From: Mycobacterium paraense
Lineage (GTDB): Bacteria > Actinomycetota > Actinomycetes > Mycobacteriales > Mycobacteriaceae
Direction of reading: 5' to 3'
Length of the DNA stretch: 64,000 nt
Assembly (NCBI RefSeq): GCF_002101815.1
Contig: NZ_LQPM01000006.1
Location: forward strand, 124,001 to 188,000
In this document: positions 47,967 through 54,404 of the stretch, piece after piece
How the letters are laid out: the number at the start of each line of letters is the position of its first letter
How positions within the stretch are numbered: the stretch's first letter is position 1
Notes under the pieces: model-generated
Told to the model about the DNA's origin: nothing
The model's input: the letters and a program-made list of their open reading frames with translations, nothing else
Database searches by the model: none
Program-made: the position numbers and the translations under genes

Positions 47967-48602
47967 ATGCGGCTTGTCGCGATTAGACCGGGCGCGCAAC
48001 GTGTCATCAGCCTGGCGGCCGCCACCCCGCTGGCGGCCGCATTGGTCGTTGGCCCGGCGGCGACGCCCTCGACGATCGGGGGGCCGATCCCCGTGGCATC
48101 GGCGGCCTGCCCCGACGCCGAAGTGGTTTTCGCCCGCGGGCGAGAGGAACCCCCCGGCGTCGGCGCGGTCGGCGACGCATTCGTCAATTCGCTGCGCGGC
48201 AAGACGCGGAATTCGATCGGCGTGTATGGGGTCAATTACCCCGCCAATATCACCACCGGCAGCGGCGCGAATGACATAGGGACACACGTTGAATCGATGG
48301 CCAGGAGTTGCCCGAACACCCGCATCGTCCTGGGCGGCTACTCACTGGGCGCCGAGGTGGTGGACCGCGCGATGTGGGGCGGGCTGCCGCCCGGTATGGA
48401 TCAGCACATCGCAGCCGTCGCGTTGTTCGGCAACGGCACCCACGGATTGGCCCCGGGCTTCGCCGGCAAGACGATCGACCAGTGCGCCGCCGGCGACCCT
48501 ATCTGCGGCAGGGGGACGAATTGGCCGTCGCACCTGCAGCCCTCATACATCGGCTCCGGGCTGGTGGATCAGGCCGCCGGCTTCGTCGCCGGCAGGCTCT
48601 AG
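47967..48602 (+). CDS. Secreted cutinase-family serine esterase (second copy)
   Basis: The product is a 211-residue Culp-type protein divergent from the first cutinase. A long signal peptide ends around VASAA and is followed by CPDAEVVFARGREEPPG. The nucleophile is Ser126 in GGYSLGAE, where Leu replaces the common Gln. Asp is in CAAGDPICG and His probably in PSHLQPSY. Compared with its neighbour it lacks about 20 residues in the middle. The two are clearly related but too different for a recent duplication. The 3' end overlaps the tail of the truncated alpha-oxoamine synthase frame on the other strand. Confidence 0.9.
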   Translation: MRLVAIRPGAQRVISLAAATPLAAALVVGPAATPSTIGGPIPVASAACPDAEVVFARGREEPPGVGAVGDAFVNSLRGKTRNSIGVYGVNYPANITTGSGANDIGTHVESMARSCPNTRIVLGGYSLGAEVVDRAMWGGLPPGMDQHIAAVALFGNGTHGLAPGFAGKTIDQCAAGDPICGRGTNWPSHLQPSYIGSGLVDQAAGFVAGRL

Positions 48603-48998
48603 GTCTAGGGCACGGCGCACGCCGTTCAACAACTCCAGCTCCTCGGCCAGGGCGTTGACCATCATCCGGATCTGTTCGAACGAGTGACAGCTGGTGACAA
48701 AGAACCGCAGACGCGCTTGGTCTTCCGCCACGGCGGGGAAAAGGACCGGGTCGGCATAGATGCCGCGCCGCAGCAGAGCGTCCGACAGCCGCAGCGCGGT
48801 GATCGAGCTGCCGACGATGCAGGGGATCGTGTTGGCGTCACTGTCGCGGGCGTCGATGCCGGCCTCTCGCGCCAAGCTTGCGAAGAGCGTGGCGTTCTCG
48901 CGCAGGCGGCGCAGGTGTTCGACCAGCGCCGGGCGCCCGGTGGCCCGTTGTCGTGGCGCCGCAGGAACGATCACGTCGGGGCCGCGGGTGGTGTTCAT
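48543..48998 (-). pseudogene. Truncated alpha-oxoamine synthase (C-terminal fragment)
   Basis: The frame codes for 151 residues. From about residue 22 to 120 they match the C-terminal small domain of PLP-dependent alpha-oxoamine synthases (BioF/KBL type): RLRENATLFASLAREAGID, then SSITALRLSDALLRRGIYADPVLFPAVAEDQARLRFFVTSCHSFEQI. The PLP-binding Lys and the whole large domain are missing, so it cannot be catalytic. No trace of the missing part is seen upstream. Yet an AAGGGAG site precedes the ATG at 48998, so a peptide may still be made. The last 20 residues run antisense into the cutinase gene. The family often releases polyketides by decarboxylative condensation with an amino acid, which makes its place near the polyketide synthase notable. 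Confidence 0.7.
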
Positions 48999-49419
48999 GT
49001 TGTGCTCCCTTTTCTTCCGGGGCGCCGCCCGGGCGGGCTGCGCTCACGGGTAGGAGCGGCGAACGGGTCTGACACAGACACTTTTTGTGCGACCTTTTTG
49101 AACCGGCGACCGGGTGACGGTCTCGACCACACGCTATCGAGTCGGGCGCTGGCGGTGGGTTTCGGAGAACCACCTTTGTCCCTCAAAGATCAACCGAAAT
49201 AACGCCGTCAACCTCAACCGACTCTGAGCACATACGTTTTCGAGTTGACATCGCCAATGCGCCGCGTCGTAAACTATCGAAAACTTTGTCGTCAGCTAAC
49301 GAATAAATGTCGGCTCTTGATCGGAACGAAGCGGACTTTAGATTTCCTTGCGGAGCTCCATCCAACTACGTCTCATCGGCATCTCGGCTGTATTGGTGCA
49401 ACGGTTTAAGGGAGTCGGA
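48999..49419. other. Intergenic region without a gene
   Basis: I see no coding frame in these 421 bases. The right half is more AT-rich than the surroundings. It contains TTGACA at 49245-49250 and TAAACT at 49270-49275, a possible sigmaA-like promoter (19-base spacing, slightly long) for the small secreted protein gene at 49420. The left half holds the ribosome site of the truncated synthase frame. Confidence 0.45.
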
Positions 49420-49764
49420 ATGAGGTTCACGCTTACCCGTCTGGGCGCCGCGATCGTGGGTTGTGTTGCGGTGTCTGTGTTTTCCACCGCGGTTGCCACC
49501 GCCGACCCGCCCGACCCGCACCAGCCGGACATGACGAAGGGCTTCTGCCCGGGCGGTCGATGGGGTTACGGCAACTTGGCCGTGTGCGACGGCGACAAGT
49601 ACCCCGACGGGTCGTTTTGGCACCAGTGGATGAAGACCTGGATCGTCGGCCCTCAGTTCTACTACGACTGCGTCGGCGGCGACGAACCTCTCCCGGGCCC
49701 GCCGCCGCCCGGCGGCTGCAACGGGGCGATTCCGCGCGACCAACCTCCGCCGCCCCCACCCTGA
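49420..49764 (+). CDS. Small secreted protein with proline-rich end
   Basis: The product is a 114-residue exported protein. It has a clear signal peptide (MRFTLTRLGAAIVGCVAVSV, cleavage near ATA-DPP), then a compact domain with four cysteines (GFCPGGRWG, LAVCDGDKYPDG, YYDCVGG and GGCNG) and a Pro-rich C-terminus. This Cys/Trp/Gly pattern recurs in short mycobacterial secreted proteins of unknown role. AAGGGAG directly upstream supports the ATG at 49420 over the longer frame from 49348. It converges on the hspX gene. Confidence 0.8.
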   Translation: MRFTLTRLGAAIVGCVAVSVFSTAVATADPPDPHQPDMTKGFCPGGRWGYGNLAVCDGDKYPDGSFWHQWMKTWIVGPQFYYDCVGGDEPLPGPPPPGGCNGAIPRDQPPPPPP

Positions 49765-49785
49765 CGAGGCGGCGCGGCCGCGAAA

Positions 49786-50217
49786 TCAGTCCCGCGTTTC
49801 GACCTCGATACGTTTCGCCGCCGGCGCACCGTTGGGCACCGGCACCGAGATCGCCAGAATGCCCTTTTCGTAGGTGGCATGGACGTCGTCGACGTCGGCC
49901 CCTGCGGGCAGCGGGACCGAGCGCGCGAAGGCCCCATAGCTGAATTCGGACCGGCCGTGGGATTCGACGGCCTGGCTGCGCACCGCCTTGATGGTGAGCA
50001 TCCCGTCGTGCACGGTGATGTCGATGTCCTTCGCGGGGTCGACGCCGGGAATCTCGGCGCGCACCTCGTAGCGGCCGTCGTTTATCTCGTCCTCGACGCG
50101 CAGGACATTGCGGTCGAACAGCGGACGCAGGCCGGCCAGCAGGGGAGTGCCGCCAAAGAGGTCGGCGAGATCGGGGACCAGGGTCCTGGGCTGACGCTGG
50201 ACTGGCAGAGTTGCCAT
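49786..50217 (-). CDS. hspX: Small heat shock protein, HspX/Acr-like
   Basis: This 143-residue alpha-crystallin chaperone holds unfolding proteins in an ATP-independent way. It is closely similar in layout to M. tuberculosis HspX: N-terminal LPVQRQPRTLVPDLADLF, then RYEVRAEIPGVDPAKDIDI, and the family-defining SEFSYGAFARSVPLP and YEKGILAISVPVP of the crystallin domain. An AGGAGA site precedes the ATG at 50217. HspX genes are normally controlled by DosR; I see no good DosR box in the 136 bases upstream. It may therefore be a paralogue with other control. Confidence 0.92.
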   Translation of the reverse strand: MATLPVQRQPRTLVPDLADLFGGTPLLAGLRPLFDRNVLRVEDEINDGRYEVRAEIPGVDPAKDIDITVHDGMLTIKAVRSQAVESHGRSEFSYGAFARSVPLPAGADVDDVHATYEKGILAISVPVPNGAPAAKRIEVETRD

Positions 50218-50353
50218 GAATTCTCCTGAAATCGTTGCATCTCTTACGATTTCGATCGAACCACGGTGCCGCCGCCGGTGCTAGACGGCGGGCGTCGATG
50301 TTGCCAAGAGGTTCATTGGGCGTTAAACCCGACCGGGGCCGCCGCCGGCGTGT

Positions 50354-50650
50354 TCAGCCCACGCGCTTCAGCGTGTAGTGAGCAGTCATCCGTTTGGGGT
50401 CGTCGGCGAGCCTCTTCACCTCTTGGCGGATGGGGTCGACGGCACCGCCCAACACGCCGGGGCAGCCGTCGGGGCACCGGACTTCCCACCACGAGTCCGA
50501 CCGGTGCGGCGGCCACGCGCCGAGCTGCCCGCCCCTCGGCTGGTAGCCGATCTCGGCGGCGAACTGCCTGAGGTTGCCGACGTGATGCTGTGCCGGGCAG
50601 AAGAGCGAAAGATCGATGCCGAGGTTCTCGGTTTCGTTCATGGCCGCCAT
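50354..50650 (-). CDS. Small hypothetical protein with cysteine pairs
   Basis: The product is about 98 residues and of no family I recognise. It contains LSLFCPAQHHVGNL and VRCPDGCPG, cysteine/histidine groups that could bind a metal, and a helical C-terminus (PIRQEVKRLADDPKRM). The start is uncertain: the ATG at 50650 follows GGGAGA closely, and an ATG at 50641 is also possible. It has no signal peptide. It lies upstream of hspX on the same strand, 136 bases away. Confidence 0.6.
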   Translation of the reverse strand: MAAMNETENLGIDLSLFCPAQHHVGNLRQFAAEIGYQPRGGQLGAWPPHRSDSWWEVRCPDGCPGVLGGAVDPIRQEVKRLADDPKRMTAHYTLKRVG

Positions 50651-50710
50651 TGTCTCCCGTCCCGCGCGGCGGCGTGAGCACAATCACGTGCGCTGCGGAG
50701 GTGATCTCGG

Positions 50711-50728
50711 TGTAGTCAGTTGACTACA
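50711..50728. promoter_or_regulatory. Palindromic operator, copy 1
   Basis: TGTAGTCA and TGACTACA form a perfect 8-base inverted repeat around GT. A second, longer copy of the same motif follows with centres 33 bases apart (three helical turns). Both lie just upstream of the small gene at 50783. Confidence 0.75.
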
Positions 50729-50740
50729 CTACGGAGCATG

Positions 50741-50764
50741 TGGTGTAGTCAAGTGACTACACCA
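50741..50764. promoter_or_regulatory. Palindromic operator, copy 2
   Basis: TGGTGTAGTCA and TGACTACACCA form a perfect 11-base inverted repeat around AG, sharing the TGTAGTCA..TGACTACA core with the copy at 50711. It ends four bases before the AAGGAG ribosome site of the gene at 50783, so bound protein should block transcription or the ribosome site. The cognate regulator is not identified. Confidence 0.78.
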
Positions 50765-50782
50765 CGCAAGGAGAACCTAACC

Positions 50783-51121
50783 ATGACCACAGCCCGCGCG
50801 GGGGATCGCGTCAACGACCTGGCCATCCGACTCGACCTTGCCGCGCCCAGCGGGGCAATCTGGGTCGACGAATGGGAGAGCGCCGGGGCGGCCTTCAGAG
50901 TGTTCGACGGTCCGGAGTGGCGAATCAAGCAGATTGCCAACCACGGGCGATGCGCCGATACAGGTGACATCGTGGTGTCCGTTATCGGGCGGCAGTATGC
51001 GGATGGGCGCGCTGAGCGCGAGATCATCATCGACGGCGCCTGCACTCCGGTCATCACCGCCGCCGAAGCGCGGATGCTGAGCGGCGCGTTAGCCGCTGCC
51101 GCCGACGCCGCTGAGGGATGA
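50783..51121 (+). CDS. Small hypothetical protein behind twin palindromes
   Basis: This 112-residue acidic protein has no signal peptide or membrane helix. The middle part reads as a small alpha/beta domain (IWVDEWESAGAAFRVFDG, then EWRIKQIANHGRCADTGDIVVSVIGRQ) and ends with an alanine-rich helix starting at ITAAEARML. The pattern may be a ligand-binding or partner domain, but I do not recognise a family. AAGGAG at 50768-50773 supports the ATG at 50783. The two strong palindromes in its promoter say that it is tightly regulated. It has no helix-turn-helix that I can see, so autoregulation would need a partner. Confidence 0.75.
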   Translation: MTTARAGDRVNDLAIRLDLAAPSGAIWVDEWESAGAAFRVFDGPEWRIKQIANHGRCADTGDIVVSVIGRQYADGRAEREIIIDGACTPVITAAEARMLSGALAAAADAAEG

Positions 51122-51135
51122 GGGGAGCGGCGAAG

Positions 51136-51960
51136 TCAGGGATGCGTGACGAGATAGGTTTCGTTGTCCAACCCCGCGGTGAGTTCGTCGACGTCGAAGG
51201 GGCGGTCGAGTCGTGCGTGCAACTCTTTCGGCTCGATCAAGAGGCTGATTTCCGCGGTTTGGCGCGCGAGGAGTCGTCCCATGAGCGGATAGATACGACG
51301 CATGATTGCCCGTTCCGCGGATGTACACCGTGAGGCGCAGTAGCCGACGTGGCCGATCTCGTCGGTGAGAATGTCGTTGTAGAGCAATTCAATTCGTTCG
51401 GCGACCGCGGGTTCATCGGCGAACAGTTTGATGCCGACTCGACGCAATTCGTCAAACATGATGCAGCCGGCCATCTCTGCGGCTCCGACGAACATGAAGC
51501 CGAGTCGCTGGGGCAGAAATACGCCCGTCTTGACGAACTGCCGCATCACAAAGGGCGGCGCGACCACCTGGAAGGTCAGGTCGAACACGTCGAGCACATA
51601 CGCCAGCAGCCTGGTGTGGTAGTGCTCCTCGAGCTCGAGGTAGACGTTCTCGGGCGGCAGGTTCTCATCGCTGTTGCGCCCATACGTTTCGCCCAACCCC
51701 ACGCCGAATCGTTCCGCCTGGTTCAGTTTGGCCGTCGCCAAGAGGAACAACATCTTGTCGTCCAAGCCTGGCTCGGGGCGCCTACGTCGCAGATTGCGAA
51801 GGAAGGTCGCCCGGTCGGCGGGATGGGCCGACCGGATGGGGTTCGCTTCGAGCTCGTTGAAGAACTTCTCGCGATTGGCCAGCCGCCGGTTGAGCAGATC
51901 GGCCTCGCCGTCACGCTCGGCCAGGAAATCCCGGTAGCCCTCTATTCCTGTGCGCCTCAT
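51136..51960 (-). CDS. Ferritin-like diiron protein
   Basis: The product is a 274-residue, mainly helical protein. Two metal-binding segments of the ferritin-like class are visible: ELEEHYHTRLL (about residue 110) and TDEIGHVGYC (about residue 200), giving the ExxH plus DExxH pattern of diiron oxygenases and of AurF-like N-oxygenases. Other candidate Glu ligands are in AAEMAGC. It may hydroxylate or N-oxygenate a small molecule, but the substrate is unknown. The ATG overlaps the stop of the upstream TetR gene by four bases, so the two form one operon and the TetR presumably controls this enzyme. Confidence 0.78.
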   Translation of the reverse strand: MRRTGIEGYRDFLAERDGEADLLNRRLANREKFFNELEANPIRSAHPADRATFLRNLRRRRPEPGLDDKMLFLLATAKLNQAERFGVGLGETYGRNSDENLPPENVYLELEEHYHTRLLAYVLDVFDLTFQVVAPPFVMRQFVKTGVFLPQRLGFMFVGAAEMAGCIMFDELRRVGIKLFADEPAVAERIELLYNDILTDEIGHVGYCASRCTSAERAIMRRIYPLMGRLLARQTAEISLLIEPKELHARLDRPFDVDELTAGLDNETYLVTHP

Positions 51961-52550
51961 TGTTTCTCCATCCCTTTGACAATGGTGGTGACGTATCGGT
52001 CCAGGAACGCGGCGTCGTGCGCTCCGGTGGCCAGCAGCGCGAAGAGGCCGGTGAGGAAGAAGGTGCCGAGCTCTTGCGGGTTCGCGTGCGAGGAAACTTG
52101 CCCAGTTTGTTGTGCGCGGGTGAGCACGCCGATAACAAATTCCGCGAGCGGGTGTTGTCCCAACTCCTCTTCGACGGGGCGACTCGAGGAGAAGTGCAAT
52201 CCGAGCATGTCGCGAAACACGACTTCGCCGAGCCGCCGCTCCGCATCGAGGATGTGGCGCACCACTCGGGTCAGGACGGATTCCAGGTCGCCCTCGACCT
52301 TGCCGAGGTCGTTGACGATCCGAATTTCCTCGTCGCGCTCCAGTTCGATGAGCACGTGTTCCTTGGTCGGGAAGTGGAAATAGAACGTTCCCCGCACGAC
52401 GCCCGCCACGGTCGCGATGGCGCTGACGTCGGCGCCGGCCAGCCCGCGCCGCGAAATCTCGTCCAGCGCGGCGTCGAACAGGCGCTCTCGCGTTTCGAGT
52501 CGTCGCGCTTCGCGGGCGCTTTTGGCTGGTGATTCAGCCACCGACTTCAT
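51957..52550 (-). CDS. TetR-family regulator
   Basis: The product is a 197-residue TetR protein with helix-turn-helix RRLETRERLFDAALDEISRRGLAGADVSAIATVAGVVRGTFYFHFPTKE near the N-terminus; GTFYFHFPTKE is the usual recognition end. The C-terminal domain is helical and would bind a small ligand. ATG 52550 is chosen; a GTG at 52559 adds three residues. Two adjacent palindromes lie 25-49 bases upstream and are its probable operators. It is the first gene of a two-gene operon with the diiron protein. Confidence 0.87.
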   Translation of the reverse strand: MKSVAESPAKSAREARRLETRERLFDAALDEISRRGLAGADVSAIATVAGVVRGTFYFHFPTKEHVLIELERDEEIRIVNDLGKVEGDLESVLTRVVRHILDAERRLGEVVFRDMLGLHFSSSRPVEEELGQHPLAEFVIGVLTRAQQTGQVSSHANPQELGTFFLTGLFALLATGAHDAAFLDRYVTTIVKGMEKQ

Positions 52551-52574
52551 GATCGGCACGCTACGCCCGCTCGC

Positions 52575-52599
52575 TGACAGCTGTCAATGACGGGCGTCA
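52575..52599. promoter_or_regulatory. Twin operator of the TetR-diiron operon
   Basis: TGACAGCTGTCA (52575-52586, perfect palindrome) is followed one base later by TGACGGGCGTCA (52588-52599, 5-base arms around GG). The centres are 13 bases apart. Two overlapping-face sites of this type are common for TetR proteins that bind as pairs of dimers. Confidence 0.65.
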
Positions 52600-52652
52600 G
52601 CGAACGGCTCCCATGCCGCGGTTTTGCCTGAGAAGCGACCTGCGAAAGAAGG

Positions 52653-52742
52653 AGTGTCGCGGATCAACCAAAACCACTGTCACGCATCAGCCGAAACACT
52701 GTCACCCATCAGCCGAAGACGAACTGTCACACATCAACCGAG
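52653..52742. repeat. Short direct-repeat array resembling IS21-family ends
   Basis: Three near-identical 20-base units start at 52676, 52698 and 52723 (consensus ACTGTCACNCATCARCCGAA). A weaker fourth starts at 52653. Periods are 23, 22 and 25 bases. IS21-family elements carry several such repeats with a TGTCAC..ATCA core at their ends. No istA or istB is present, so this would be a remnant or a solo end. It lies 19 bases from the tRNA-Arg 3' end. Confidence 0.6.
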
Positions 52743-52760
52743 GTCACACAACAAACCGAG

Positions 52761-52834
52761 TGCCCCCGGCACGACTCGAACGTGCGACCTAGGGATTAGA
52801 AGGCCCTTGCTCTATCCACCTGAGCTACGGAGGC
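52761..52834 (-). tRNA. tRNA-Arg (anticodon TCT)
   Basis: The reverse strand gives acceptor GCCTCCG paired with CGGGGGC (one T-G wobble), D stem GCTC/GAGC, anticodon loop CTTCTAA with anticodon TCT, and T arm with GTTCGAG. The anticodon stem AGGGC/TCCCT has a C-T mismatch at its base. CCA is not encoded, unlike in the other two tRNA genes of the window. It marks the right border of the accessory region. Confidence 0.93.
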
Positions 52835-53017
52835 AATGTGCAGGTCAGTCTATCGAACGCGACACGCCGGAAGGACTCGCCGAGCGCGACGCGCCCGAAA
52901 AGTCTTCCAGCGGAGCGCTTATCGGTTATCGTGTGAGCCTCGACACACGTACAACACCGGTTGATAAGCAGCCGTTAACCGCAACGAAGCGTGTGCATAA
53001 CGTCGAGGGGTGCGTTA

Positions 53018-54265
53018 ATGAGCGTGGCCTTGAACTTGACTTCGCGGTGCTCGCAGGCGGGTGCGCAGGCGCTGCGCCTGGCGGCCGACGCGAGGGACAC
53101 CTGCCGAGCCGGCGCGTTGTTGCTGCGTGGCTCACCGTCGGCGGTGGGTTGGGTCGCCGGCTGGCTGTCCACCGAATTTCCTCCGCACGTGGTGACCGGC
53201 CACGCGTTGTCCCGGGTCTCGCCGCCTTCCATCGGCCGCGTCGGCACCTCGTGGGCCGCGCAGAAGGCCGACCAGGCCCTCACCGCCGCCCTGGAGGGGT
53301 GCTTCGGGCCGGACTTCCGTGACCTGGTGCGTCACCCGGCCTGCGCCCAGTCCGAGTGCGCCTCGCGCGGGGGGCTGCTGCGCCGGCCCGGGCGGCACCG
53401 CCGCTACGCGGCGGAAACCTCCGACATCTCCTACGGCCCGGGGGGCGTCGAGCACCTGCTCGACATCTGGCGGCGCCACGACATGGCGCCCGGCCGCCGC
53501 GCCCCGGTCCTGATCCAGGTCCCCGGGGGCGCCTGGGCCATCGGCGACAAGCGCGTGCAGGCCTACACGTTGATGAGCCGGATGGCCGAACTCGGCTGGA
53601 TCTGCGTCTCGATCAACTACAGCAAGAGCCCGCGCTGCACGTTCCCGACGCACCTGATCGACGTGAAGCGGGCGATCGCCTGGGTCCGCGAGAACATCGC
53701 CGACTACGGCGGCGATCCCGGCTTCATCGCGATCACCGGCGGGTCGGCGGGCGGGCACCTGGCATCGCTGGCCGCGCTCACCCCCAACGACCCCGCGTTT
53801 CAGCCCGGCTTCGAGCACACGGACACGACGGTCCAGGCCGTCGCCCCGTACTACGGCGTCTACGACTTCACCGACGCCGAGAACATGCACGAGTTGATGC
53901 TGCCGTTCCTCGAGCAGTTCGTCCTGAAGACCCGCTACAGCGAAAACCCCGAGCGGTTCCGGTCGGCGTCGCCAATCGCCTACGTGCACGAGCAGGCCCC
54001 ACCGTTCTTCGTGCTGCACGGCGAGAAGGACGAACTGGTGCCGAGCGGGCAGGCCCGCGCCTTCTGCGCGGCGCTGCGCGACGCCGGGGCCGCCACCGTG
54101 GCCTACGCCGAACTCGCCAACGCGCACCACGCCTTTGACATCACCCCGACGGTCCGCTCGCGGCTGGCCGCCGACGCCGTCGCCGACTTCCTGGGCGTCG
54201 TCTACGGCCGCCGCGCCTACCCGCTGACCGACTCGGTGCCGGTGCCGGCAACCTCCGCGAGCTGA
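53018..54265 (+). CDS. lipQ: Carboxylesterase of the hormone-sensitive-lipase type, LipQ-like
   Basis: This 415-residue alpha/beta hydrolase resembles Rv2485c. A helical N-terminal region of about 130 residues precedes the hydrolase core. The oxyanion segment is QVPGGAWAIGDKR (HGG-like with Pro in place of His), and the nucleophile Ser243 lies in GGSAGGHLA. The Asp is in LHGEKDELVP and the catalytic His in NAHHAFD. It probably cleaves short to medium acyl esters. GAGGGG before the ATG at 53018 sets the start. It is followed on the same strand by acyltransferase genes of lipid synthesis. Confidence 0.88.
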   Translation: MSVALNLTSRCSQAGAQALRLAADARDTCRAGALLLRGSPSAVGWVAGWLSTEFPPHVVTGHALSRVSPPSIGRVGTSWAAQKADQALTAALEGCFGPDFRDLVRHPACAQSECASRGGLLRRPGRHRRYAAETSDISYGPGGVEHLLDIWRRHDMAPGRRAPVLIQVPGGAWAIGDKRVQAYTLMSRMAELGWICVSINYSKSPRCTFPTHLIDVKRAIAWVRENIADYGGDPGFIAITGGSAGGHLASLAALTPNDPAFQPGFEHTDTTVQAVAPYYGVYDFTDAENMHELMLPFLEQFVLKTRYSENPERFRSASPIAYVHEQAPPFFVLHGEKDELVPSGQARAFCAALRDAGAATVAYAELANAHHAFDITPTVRSRLAADAVADFLGVVYGRRAYPLTDSVPVPATSAS

Positions 54266-54404
54266 GCGCGCGCCAAATTTCGCGCAGCGGATCGCGCCTT
54301 TCACCGCCGGGGCATCCCGACTAGCGTTGGGTGAGCAATCCGGTTCGTGGGCCCGAGGCAGGAGGCTTGGTCGGCGGTGACAACGTTGGCGCGTCGAGTT
54401 CATC

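Noticed and set aside
48684-49202. Forward frame of 172 codons opposite the truncated synthase
   Set aside because: The reverse frame has real homology and a ribosome site; this one has neither.
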